From: DASRWT01 sp963748485
GTDB taxonomy: Bacteria; Methylomirabilota; Methylomirabilia; Rokubacteriales; CSP1-6
Direction: 5' to 3'
Assembly: GCA_963748485.1 (NCBI GenBank)
Contig: CAVVJF010000022.1
Span: 62,001-126,000, forward strand
DNA: 64,000 nt
A model generated the notes under the pieces. It searched no databases. It had not been told where the DNA came from and saw only the letters and a list, made by a program, of their open reading frames with translations. The position numbers and the translations under genes are program-made. Below are positions 52,817 through 63,480 of this stretch, piece after piece (position 1 is the first letter of the stretch; the number at the start of each line of letters is the position of its first letter).

Positions 52817-54511
52817 TCACGACAGCAGCATGATGAGGACCATGCCCCAGATCGTGAGCAGCGTGTTGCCGACGGCGTAGGTGACGGTGTAGCCCAGCGC
52901 GGGAATCTGGCTCTGGGCCCGGTCGCAGACCAGGCCGAGGGACGCCGTGGTCGTGCGCGCGCCGGAGAGGATGCCGAGAAGGATGGCGTCGTGGAAGCGG
53001 AAGATGAACTTACCGACGAAGAGGCCGAGGATGATCGGCACGGTAGTGGCCACCGCTCCCCAGAGGAACAGGCCGACGCCCTGCGTCTTCAGGCCATTGA
53101 CGAAGCCGGGGCCCGCCGAGATGCCGACGATGGCGATGAAGATGTTGAGCCCCACGGAGTTCATGAACCACACGGTGGACGAGGGGATCCGGCCGAAGTA
53201 CGGTCGGGTCGAGCGCAGCCAGCCGAAGACGAGGCCCGCGATGAGGGCGCCGCCCGCGGTGGACAGCGTGAGGGGCACGCCGGCCACCTTCAGGACCAAG
53301 GCGCCGATCAGCGCGCCGAGCGTAACGGCCGCGCCGACGAACGCCATGTCGGCCACGTCGCTGGGCCGGTCGGGCACGCCCAGCACCTTGGCCATGGCGG
53401 AGGTGTCCTGGGTGCGGCCGACCAGGGTGAGGATGTCGCCGCGGTTGATCTTGGTGTTGGGCAGGATGGGAATGGAGGTGGCGACGGCGCCCCGGACGAT
53501 CTTCGACAGGAAGACGCTCCGCGCCGCAGGGAGTCGGGCCAGCTCGGCGAGCGTCTTGCCGTCCACTTCCTTGCTGGTCACGTACACGTCCACGCCTTCC
53601 ACCGGGACATTCAGCAGCTCGGGGTCGTCGACCTCCTGCGCCGCCTCGCCGATCACCTTCACGAGCACCTCTCGCGCGCCGGCGACGGCGACGATATCGC
53701 CTTCCCGGATCACGGTGTCGGCCGCCGCGTCCTCGATGGTCCCGTTGGCCCGGCGGAGCCGCTCCACGAAGACGCGGGCGTCCGGGACCATGGCCTCGGC
53801 CTCGACGGCCCGGAGTCCGACGGCCTTCCCGCCCGCGCGCACCTTGAACGCACGCAGCTCCCACCGGTGCCACGCCGAGCCGGCGCCGCCCATGGCGGCG
53901 GTGCCACCCTGTAGCCGTTCGTAGTCCTTGCAGGCGGCGACGAGGTCCATGCGGATGAGAGCCGGGCAGACGAGGGCGATGATGATCGCCGAGCCCACGG
54001 TGCCGAACATGTAGGTCACCGCGTAGGCGATGGGCATGTTGTCCAGCAGCCCCTTCACCTGGTCGGGGGGCAGGCCGAGCCGGTTGATGGCGTCGGTGGA
54101 GAGGCCCATCGCCGCGGAGATGGTCTGCGAGCCGGAGTAGAGGCCCGCGGCGTAGCCCAGGTCATAGCCCGCCATCTTGGCGATCGCGACGGGCACGATC
54201 AGGCTGAAGGCGCACTGCACCACGGCGAAGATCGCCTGCGGCAGGCCGTCCTTGGCGACTCCTCGAACGAACTGGGGGCCGACCCCGTAGCCCACCGCGA
54301 AGAGGAACATGAGGAACGCGAATGCTTTCAGCGGCTGATTGATGGTGATGCCGATCTGGCCGATGATGACGCCGGCGAGCAGGGTGGCCGTCACCGAGCC
54401 CAGGCCGATGCCCTTGAAGGTGAACTTGCCGAAGTAGTACCCGAGACCGATGGAAAGGAAGATGGCGATCTCGGGATACTGGCGAAACGTCACCGCGAAC
54501 CATTCAAACAT
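52817..54511 (-). CDS. aspT: Aspartate:alanine antiporter (AspT family)
   Basis: 564 residues. Two membrane halves flank a central cytoplasmic part: N-terminal EIAIFLSIGLGYYFGKFTFKGIGLGSVTATLLAGVIIGQIGI with AVGYGVGPQFVRG, two TrkA-C domains (about 205-370: EAEAMVPDARVFVERLRRANG, IREGDIVAVAG, INRGDILTLVGR), then GGALIAGLVFGWLRSTRPYFGRIP and LGILSGARTTTASLGLVCDRAQSQIPALGYTVTYAVGNTLLTI. This is the AAEx architecture of AspT. Exchange of aspartate for alanine is electrogenic and, with AspD, builds a proton gradient. Start overlaps the upstream decarboxylase by 8 nt. Confidence 0.92.
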   Translation of the reverse strand: MFEWFAVTFRQYPEIAIFLSIGLGYYFGKFTFKGIGLGSVTATLLAGVIIGQIGITINQPLKAFAFLMFLFAVGYGVGPQFVRGVAKDGLPQAIFAVVQCAFSLIVPVAIAKMAGYDLGYAAGLYSGSQTISAAMGLSTDAINRLGLPPDQVKGLLDNMPIAYAVTYMFGTVGSAIIIALVCPALIRMDLVAACKDYERLQGGTAAMGGAGSAWHRWELRAFKVRAGGKAVGLRAVEAEAMVPDARVFVERLRRANGTIEDAAADTVIREGDIVAVAGAREVLVKVIGEAAQEVDDPELLNVPVEGVDVYVTSKEVDGKTLAELARLPAARSVFLSKIVRGAVATSIPILPNTKINRGDILTLVGRTQDTSAMAKVLGVPDRPSDVADMAFVGAAVTLGALIGALVLKVAGVPLTLSTAGGALIAGLVFGWLRSTRPYFGRIPSSTVWFMNSVGLNIFIAIVGISAGPGFVNGLKTQGVGLFLWGAVATTVPIILGLFVGKFIFRFHDAILLGILSGARTTTASLGLVCDRAQSQIPALGYTVTYAVGNTLLTIWGMVLIMLLS

Positions 54512-57278
54512 TGCTCCCTCCGTTGCCCTTACGGGCGGCGAGGACGTCGGGCTTCAGCAGCTTGAGGCCCTGGGCGGCGTGATAGCCGTGGATCTCCTTC
54601 ACGTCGAGCTTCCGCATGAAGGTGATCGTGTCCTCGGTGATCACCTGCCCGGGCACCATGATGGGGAAGCCCGGCGGGTAGGGAATCACGAAGTTCGCGG
54701 ACACCATCTCCGGTCCGCTCTTGAGCCGCTTGTCGATGTCGGGGCTCGCGAGCTTCACGAACTCGCAGTTGGCCTCGTCGTAGGCCATGAAGAAGGCGGG
54801 GCGCACGTGCCCTTCGTTGCTCGCCCCCTTGGAATTGTCGCGGAAGACGTCCTGGAAACGACTGAAGTTCGGCAGATCGGGGACGTCGGTCATCAAGGAT
54901 TTCACCCGCGCGGCGAAGACGGCCTGCTCGGACGCACCGCCCTGGGCGAGACGCTGCTCGATCTCTCGCGAGAGGTCGGCGAGCACCTTGATGAGGAGGG
55001 CCGCGTCGCTGCGCGTGTTGTTGATGTTGGTCTGGACGAGAATGCTGTTGCGGGATGTCTTGTTGATCTGGATGTCGAAGCGCTCCGCGAGCAGGCCCTT
55101 GAACTGGGTGCCGTCGAAGCCCGCCGAGCCGCAGATGATGGTGAGCCGGGTGGGGTCGAGGGCAAACTCGTCCCCGTCCCACGCCTCGACGACCTGCCGC
55201 CAGGTGGAGTGGGGCGGGCCGTACTCCTTGACGCCGGAGGCGCGGAACTCCGCGGGCACCATCTCCTCCGGCGTGGCCACGTGGAAGTACTTCGAGATGA
55301 GCGGATGCGTGTTGATCTCCCGCCGCAGCCGCAGGGCGAGCTCCGTCATCTTCATCGTGAGCTCGTACCCCTCCAGCTCCATCTGGCGACGGGCCACGTC
55401 GAGGGAGGCGATGATCTGGAGGTTCGGCGAGGTGGAGGTGTGGGTGAGGAACGCCTCCTCGAACGGCCCCTCGACCTTGTGGAAGTCGTCGTCCCACACC
55501 AGGATCATCGAGCCCTGCCGGAGCGCGGACATCGACTTGTGGGTGGAATTGGTCTGGTACACGCGGATGCGCACCTTGTCCGGATCGGGCAGGAGGCGCA
55601 TGTCGAGCAGGCCCCGGTCGTTGGGGTCGAGCTTGCCCGTCTTGGCGGCGAACGCCTTGTATTCCTCGCGATAGGCGGGATCGCGATAGCGGGCGGTCAA
55701 GGTGGCCGCCGCGCCCAGGCCCGTCCGCCGGCGGTGGAACGCGTTGAACCGCGCGAAGCCGAACCACGCCTCGTCCCAGAGGAAGACGAGGTCCGGCTTG
55801 ATGGCGAGACACTCCTCCATCACCCGGGCCGGGTTGTACATGTGCCCGTCGAACGTGCAGTTGGTGAGGTCGATCGCTCGGACTCGGTCGAGCCGGCCTT
55901 CCGCCTTGCAGGCGAGCAGCGCCGCCTTGATGGTCCGCAGGGGGACGGCCCCATACATGGAGTACTGGGTGAGGGGGTAGGCCTCGACGTAGTACGGCTG
56001 CGCGCCCGCGAGCACGAAGCCGTAGTGGTGCGACTTGTGGCAGTTGCGATCGACGATCACGATGTCGCCCGGCCGGCAGACCGCCTGGACGACGATCTTG
56101 TTCGAGGTCGACGTGCCGTTGGTGGCGAGGTACGCCCGCTTGGCCCCGAAGGCGCGCGCGGCGAGCTCCTGCGCCTTCTTGATGTTGCCGGTCGGCTCGA
56201 GCAGGCTGTCCAGGCCGCCGGTGGTCGCGGAGGATTCCGCCAGGAACAGGTTGGTCCCGTAGAACTGACCCATGTCGCGGATCCAGTTCGAGCGGAACAC
56301 CGACTTGCCGCGGGCGATGGGCAGCGCGTGGAAGGTGCCGACGGGACGCTGGGCGTACTTCTTGAGGTTACTGAAGTACGGCGTCTCGTACCGGTCGCTG
56401 ACGCCGTCGAGGATGGAGAGATGAATCTCCATCAACTCCTCCACGTGATGAAACATCCGGCGGATAGGCGCCACTTCCTCGCTCCCCGCCAGGCGCTCGA
56501 CGGCGCGGTCGGTGAGGAGGTAGAGGTCGAGCTCGGGGCGGTAGCCCTTGACGATCCGCGCGAGTGAGGTGGCGAGCGCGCCGGGCTCGATGGTATCGGG
56601 ATCGATGCGGCGGTTCCGCATGAGGAAGTCGCGCATGCCCGGCATGTCGTGGCGCGACTGGAACTGGAAGCCGTCGTAGATCACCACCGCCTGCACGTTC
56701 GTGTTGAAGGTCGCGCCGATGAGGGCGTCCTCGAAGCTGCCCACGTGGACGATCTCGTAGACGAAGGCGTCTTCCGGACGGCGGAGCCGCCGGAGATCCG
56801 TGCGCGCCCGCTCCCAGCGGGCGGGATCGGTGGGCGTGACGACGAGCACCTCGAAGTACGGCTTGTGCGCCTCGCCTGGCTGGGCGTCCGGGGGTAGCGC
56901 GTCGAGGACGCGTCCTTCCCCCTCCTCGAGCGGATCCCAAGCCTTGGTGTCGTGCCGGTAGGCGCCGGTGACGAGCGCCATCGAGATCTTTCCAACGAGC
57001 CGAGCGAACACCGCCGCGTTGCGATCGCGAAGGGCCTCGGCGACCGTGGTCATCAGGCGCGGGCCCGGAAAGGCCCAGTAGTCCTCGAGCGCCACGACCT
57101 CGCCGAGCAGCCGCGTGGCGTCGGCATGCGCGGTCGTCGCGGCCTGCCCGCGCGCCACCGCCGTCTCCCACGCGCGCCCGAGGGCGGTCAGCTCGCGCCA
57201 ACGGTCGATCCTCGCTTCCGCGGCGGAGAAGAAGTCCTGAAAGTCCAGAGACTTGCGTCCCTCTTCGCTCTTGGCCAT
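54504..57278 (-). CDS. Fold-I Orn/Lys/Arg-type decarboxylase (long form)
   Basis: 924 residues, longer than LdcI/SpeC (about 710-730). Residues 1-250 show no motif I recognise except a receiver-like wing (FVYEIVHVGSFEDALIGATFNTNVQAVVIYDGF). The catalytic part has ATNGTSTSNKIVVQAVCRPGDIVIVDRNCHKSHHYG, DLVFLWDEAWFGFARF and PLP Lys581 in STHKSMSALRQG. The C-terminal domain ends VIPYPPGFPIMVPGQVI. Substrate is one of ornithine, lysine or arginine; grouping with AspT/AspD suggests acid resistance or energy gain. First gene of the operon. Confidence 0.9.
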   Translation of the reverse strand: MAKSEEGRKSLDFQDFFSAAEARIDRWRELTALGRAWETAVARGQAATTAHADATRLLGEVVALEDYWAFPGPRLMTTVAEALRDRNAAVFARLVGKISMALVTGAYRHDTKAWDPLEEGEGRVLDALPPDAQPGEAHKPYFEVLVVTPTDPARWERARTDLRRLRRPEDAFVYEIVHVGSFEDALIGATFNTNVQAVVIYDGFQFQSRHDMPGMRDFLMRNRRIDPDTIEPGALATSLARIVKGYRPELDLYLLTDRAVERLAGSEEVAPIRRMFHHVEELMEIHLSILDGVSDRYETPYFSNLKKYAQRPVGTFHALPIARGKSVFRSNWIRDMGQFYGTNLFLAESSATTGGLDSLLEPTGNIKKAQELAARAFGAKRAYLATNGTSTSNKIVVQAVCRPGDIVIVDRNCHKSHHYGFVLAGAQPYYVEAYPLTQYSMYGAVPLRTIKAALLACKAEGRLDRVRAIDLTNCTFDGHMYNPARVMEECLAIKPDLVFLWDEAWFGFARFNAFHRRRTGLGAAATLTARYRDPAYREEYKAFAAKTGKLDPNDRGLLDMRLLPDPDKVRIRVYQTNSTHKSMSALRQGSMILVWDDDFHKVEGPFEEAFLTHTSTSPNLQIIASLDVARRQMELEGYELTMKMTELALRLRREINTHPLISKYFHVATPEEMVPAEFRASGVKEYGPPHSTWRQVVEAWDGDEFALDPTRLTIICGSAGFDGTQFKGLLAERFDIQINKTSRNSILVQTNINNTRSDAALLIKVLADLSREIEQRLAQGGASEQAVFAARVKSLMTDVPDLPNFSRFQDVFRDNSKGASNEGHVRPAFFMAYDEANCEFVKLASPDIDKRLKSGPEMVSANFVIPYPPGFPIMVPGQVITEDTITFMRKLDVKEIHGYHAAQGLKLLKPDVLAARKGNGGSNV

Positions 57279-57349
57279 GGTTCGGTGTCCCTCCCGGGCA
57301 GACGAGAACTCTCGGGGGGGACCCTACCTTCGGCCGAGCCCCTCCGCTA

Positions 57350-57365
57350 TGGGACGAAGGTCCAA
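57350..57365. promoter_or_regulatory. Degenerate copy of the TTGGACC palindrome upstream of the decarboxylase operon
   Basis: TGGGACG-AA-GGTCCAA on the plus strand; read on the minus strand it is TTGGACC-TT-CGTCCCA. It keeps 14 of 16 palindrome positions of the site at 51123-51138 and lies 72 nt before the decarboxylase ATG. Same regulator likely. Confidence 0.45.
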
Positions 57366-57405
57366 CATGCTGAGAAGTCGCGGCATTGCCGGACCCCCGG
57401 CGGGG

Positions 57406-58605
57406 CTAGAGCACGACCTGCAGCAGGCTCTTGAGCAGCTCGTCGAGCGAGATCATGGTGAGGAGCAGGGGCGCCACGGGCAGAAGCGTGATCACCGCAA
57501 GCTGGACCACCGTGTTCCGCGTGAATGGCACCGGGCTCATGCTGCGCACGACCTCGAAGCTATTGGCCAGGTCGGCCAGAGACTGGATATCGGCGCTGCC
57601 GATCAGCGGCTCGCCCGGTGGCGCGGCCCCGCGGAGCCACTTGTCGTCGAACTCATGCACGTAGCGCTGGGCCAGCGTGCCGTACTGGCGCAGGCCGATG
57701 CGCCGGGCCGTCGCGAGCTGGGGCGTGAAGAAGAGCAAAGGTCCCGTCACGATGACGAGCAGGAAGCCGACGACCACCCCGAGCTCGACCTGGAAGTCGG
57801 TCAGCTTCGCCCCCTCGAAGAAGATTCGGTTGGCGATGAAGCCGGCGACCAGCGCTCCGTGCGCGGCGAGGAGCGGGGCGAAGGCGGCGGCGATGCTCGC
57901 GAGGAAGCCTAGGCCGCCCGAGCGGTCGGGATGAGTGGGCACGAGCCTCAGGTGACACCGGGAAACCTGCGCGAGGAAGCGGATCCAGATGAAGATCCGG
58001 AAGTACCAGCGGAGCAGCATGAACTGAAACACGGGAATGCTCACGTACACGAGCCACCATCCGGCGAGCGTGAGCCGGTAGCTCCCGTCGGTCGGCAGGG
58101 AATACCAGGTCGCCGCGTGCAGGATGCCGTAGTGGGGCCAGAGGAATACGACGCCGACATAGACGAACGCGATGAACAGCACCTCCACCACCACCGAGTT
58201 TCGCAGTCGCAACGCGGAGGCCACGGCGGAGTCGAACTTCGCCCGGGACTCGGGGGCGATCAGGTCGCGCTCGAGGAATTGCCGCACCAGGGGCCGCATG
58301 CGCTGATGCACCACGAGCTCCGCGACGATGAAGAGGGGCAAAGCCGCCAGCAGTCGCGTGTGGACCTCGATGTCCAGAAGGAACGGCACGCGGACCGCGG
58401 TACCCCACGCGCGACCCGCCAGCGCCGCCAGGATGAACGGCGGCAGCCACACGAGCGCCGTGATGACGAGGAGGCGGCGCCGGAGAAGCTCGAGCGCGTT
58501 GTCGGAGAGGTGAGCCCGGCGGACGAGCTGGAACAGCGGCCCGCCGAGGACCACCGAGAAGTCATACGGATCGTCTTCGGTCGTGAGCCGGAGAGTCGTC
58601 GTCAT
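57406..58605 (-). CDS. Polytopic membrane protein of unknown function
   Basis: 399 residues from ATG 58605, which overlaps the GH13 stop (ATGA). Six or so hydrophobic segments: LLVITALVWLPPFILAALAG, LLAALPLFIVAELVVH, VVVEVLFIAFVYVGVVFLW, LAGWWLVYVSIPVFQFMLL, VELGVVVGFLLVIVTGPLLFF and VVQLAVITLLPVAPLLLTMI. Between helices 4 and 5 lies THPDRSGGLGFLASIAAAFAPLLAAHG, a HPD-x-SGGLG motif that recurs in uncharacterised bacterial membrane proteins. C-terminal soluble part ADIQSLADLANSFEVVRSM. Co-encoded with two glycoside hydrolases, but no direct link can be shown. Confidence 0.85.
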   Translation of the reverse strand: MTTTLRLTTEDDPYDFSVVLGGPLFQLVRRAHLSDNALELLRRRLLVITALVWLPPFILAALAGRAWGTAVRVPFLLDIEVHTRLLAALPLFIVAELVVHQRMRPLVRQFLERDLIAPESRAKFDSAVASALRLRNSVVVEVLFIAFVYVGVVFLWPHYGILHAATWYSLPTDGSYRLTLAGWWLVYVSIPVFQFMLLRWYFRIFIWIRFLAQVSRCHLRLVPTHPDRSGGLGFLASIAAAFAPLLAAHGALVAGFIANRIFFEGAKLTDFQVELGVVVGFLLVIVTGPLLFFTPQLATARRIGLRQYGTLAQRYVHEFDDKWLRGAAPPGEPLIGSADIQSLADLANSFEVVRSMSPVPFTRNTVVQLAVITLLPVAPLLLTMISLDELLKSLLQVVL

Positions 58606-60083
58606 CGCGATGTGATCTCGAACACGTGGTACCCCCATGGCGGCATGTCGAGGTAGAGGCCGCGCGAGGCGAGATCACTTCCTTCGCGATCGTACACGAC
58701 GGAACTGAGGAGATCCTGGAGCCGGACGGCGCGGCCCCCCAGATCGGCATAGGGCAGCCGGACATAGCATTGCCCCTGATGGCCGCTGTAGTTGACCGCC
58801 ACGAGGCGGCGCGGACCACCGTCCGGCGTGTCCCACGCCCAGGCGATGAAGCTGTCCCACGTCCAGTTGCCGTCCCACGCCGGCGCGCAGTCGAGCAGGC
58901 GAAACCGGCCGTCGCGGACGACGGGCTCCTTGAGCACGGCGAGCAGGCGCGCGTAGAAGGCCTGCCGCGCGTCGTCCGGCGGCTCCAGCGGCGCCCGGAC
59001 CAAGTGCGGAGAGATCCGTTTCCTCCGACCTTCCAGCTGTCCCTGGTGCAGAAAGCGGAGGCCCGGTGACAGGAACGTGATGACGGCGGCGGCCTCGTGT
59101 GCCGGCGGGGCGAAGGTCGCGGCGGCGCGGGGCTCGTCGTGGTTTTCCAGGAAGCGCGCCAGCTTCGCCTGATAGTCGAGCCCGGCGCGAAGGTGCTCGC
59201 GCACCGGCCGCGCGTGCCCGTCCCGCAGGCGGTCATACAGCCGCTTGTCGTACGCGTAGTCGAACCCCTGCTCGAGCATCGTCCACTCGAGGTCCCAGTA
59301 CACCTCGGCCATGAAGCGGAAGTCCGGAGCCCGCTCGCGCACCCGCCGGATCGCCTCGGGCCAGAACGACGGCGCCCGGCGTCCCCACGTCCGCTCGAAC
59401 ACCTCCGGCAGCACCAGCATCGCCATGTCGCAGCGCACGCCGTCGCATTGCCCGGCGATCTTCAGGAGCTCGCCGATCATCGCGTCCTGGGTGGCCGGGT
59501 TGCCGTAGTCCAGCTGAAGCGTGTCGGGCCAGCCCGCGAAGTAGGGATCCCGGCCGTGCGCGAGCAGCAGGTCGCCATGCGTTCGCTTGACCCACGTGTA
59601 GTTCCGCGGCGCCCGAGCGCGGTCCGTCTCGGTGCCCGGCACGTAGTAGTCCGCGTGAGCTTCCACCCATGGATGATCCAGCGCGGTGTGATTGGGAACG
59701 AAGTCGAGCATCAGCCGGAGACCGCGGGCGCGCAGGCGCTCGCGGAGCCGCAGCAGCGCCGCGTCACCCCCGAGCGCGGGCGACACCGTGTAGCCGGTGA
59801 TGGCGAAGCCGGAGCCCTCGATGTCGTCCTCGCGCAGATCCGGCAGGGTCTCCGCGAACTCGTGCCGCCACTCGGGATTGGCGCGCGAGATCCGCTGCCC
59901 GGCCGGCCCCGTCCGCCACACGCTCAGGAGCCAGACCCAGTCGAAGCCCATCGCGGCCAGGCGATCCACCTCGGCATCGGGGATGTCGTCCAGCGTGGCG
60001 GCGCGGCCGAGTGCGCGCGACCGCTCCGTGAGCGAGACGCGCGTGTTGACCTGATAGAGCGAGGGGTAGGACGGCTCGTCCAT
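58602..60083 (-). CDS. GH13 alpha-amylase family glycosidase
   Basis: 493 residues from ATG 60083, 1 nt after the upstream stop; the frame is open farther upstream only as a shadow of the GH63 gene. The four GH13 regions are clear: DFVPNHT (I), GVRCDMAML with the nucleophile Asp (II), FMAEVYWD with the acid/base Glu (III), FLENHDEPR with the transition-state Asp (IV). A C-terminal beta domain follows. Compact, with no secretion signal, so intracellular; it may act on trehalose, sucrose or short glucans. Stop overlaps the next ATG. Confidence 0.92.
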   Translation of the reverse strand: MDEPSYPSLYQVNTRVSLTERSRALGRAATLDDIPDAEVDRLAAMGFDWVWLLSVWRTGPAGQRISRANPEWRHEFAETLPDLREDDIEGSGFAITGYTVSPALGGDAALLRLRERLRARGLRLMLDFVPNHTALDHPWVEAHADYYVPGTETDRARAPRNYTWVKRTHGDLLLAHGRDPYFAGWPDTLQLDYGNPATQDAMIGELLKIAGQCDGVRCDMAMLVLPEVFERTWGRRAPSFWPEAIRRVRERAPDFRFMAEVYWDLEWTMLEQGFDYAYDKRLYDRLRDGHARPVREHLRAGLDYQAKLARFLENHDEPRAAATFAPPAHEAAAVITFLSPGLRFLHQGQLEGRRKRISPHLVRAPLEPPDDARQAFYARLLAVLKEPVVRDGRFRLLDCAPAWDGNWTWDSFIAWAWDTPDGGPRRLVAVNYSGHQGQCYVRLPYADLGGRAVRLQDLLSSVVYDREGSDLASRGLYLDMPPWGYHVFEITSR

Positions 60084-60084
60084 C

Positions 60085-62817
<2,733 letters not shown>

Positions 62818-62851
62818 GCGATAACACCCCGGGTTGAGAAGTTGGCGTGCT

Positions 62852-63310
62852 TCAGCGCGTGGCGAAGACGGTGGTGCGGCCCCCGGCGTCGAACGTCAGC
62901 ACCTGGTAGCGTTCGGGCTTCTGGCCGGGCGATTCCATCCCCGGCGAGCCCACCGGCATCCCCGGCACGGCGAGCCCCGCTACCTTCGGCCGCTCGCGGA
63001 GCAGCCGGTCGATCAGGTCCGCGGGGACGTGGCCCTCGATCACGTAGCCCTCCACGAGGGCGGTGTGGCAGGACTCCAGCGCCGATGGTACCCCGTGGCG
63101 CCGCTTGATCGGGGCGAGGTCGGTCTCGTTCCGCTCCGTCACCGTGAACCCGCTGCTGCGCAGGTGGCCCACCCACGCGGTGCAGCATCCTCAGGTGGGC
63201 GAGCGGTGCACGGTGATGGTGGGCTTCGCGGCGGGATACGCGCGCCCGGCGGCGAGGGCGACTCCCGCGAAGGCGAGGCCGCCCGAGATGAGCGTGCGTC
63301 GTGACATCAT
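62852..63310 (-). CDS. DUF411 (CopG-like copper-resistance) protein, predicted selenoprotein with Sec40
   Basis: Reading ATG 63310 to the stop at 62852 gives 152 residues with one in-frame TGA at codon 40 (63193-63191). N-terminus MMSRRTLISGGLAFAGVALAAG is a Tat-like signal; the mature part has HRSPT-[TGA]-GCCTAWVGHLRSSGFTV. DUF411 proteins have SPTCGCC here, so TGA replaces the first cysteine of the copper-binding CxCC motif. The rest is intact: APIKRRHGVP, LESCHTALVEGYVIEGHVPADLI, KVAGLAVPGMPVGSPGME. A gene caller would start at GTG 63172 and lose signal and motif. The family is periplasmic and copper-binding (CopG). Alternatives: sequencing error or nonsense mutation; the hairpin after the TGA argues for selenocysteine. 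Confidence 0.82.
63155..63193 (-). promoter_or_regulatory. Candidate bSECIS hairpin after the DUF411 UGA
   Basis: Downstream of UGA (63193-63191): 4 nt, then GCUGC-ACC-GC-GUGG, loop GUGGG (63172-63168), CCAC-CU-GC-GCAGC, ending at 63155. Eleven base pairs with two small bulges. The loop starts 18 nt after the UGA and begins with GU, matching the bacterial SECIS rule of a short apical loop with an early G some 16-37 nt downstream. Confidence 0.65.
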
Positions 63311-63480
63311 GCCGGAGATCTTACCATTGGCGATGCGGGCGGCGACGCGCGCGGGCGCCCGAGACGAGATCGAAGGGTCGAGGGAAATATCCAGCCTCCG
63401 CCCGGCATTGTAGCCGGTTTGACAACCCGTAGCCCGGCTCGCTCCCGCGGCTCATACTGGGCGGCAAGGAGGGCCCCTCA

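Noticed and set aside
63419..63458. TTGACA ... CATACT as promoter of the CMD-family gene
   Set aside because: The spacer is 28 nt, too long for sigma-70, and no better -10 was found.
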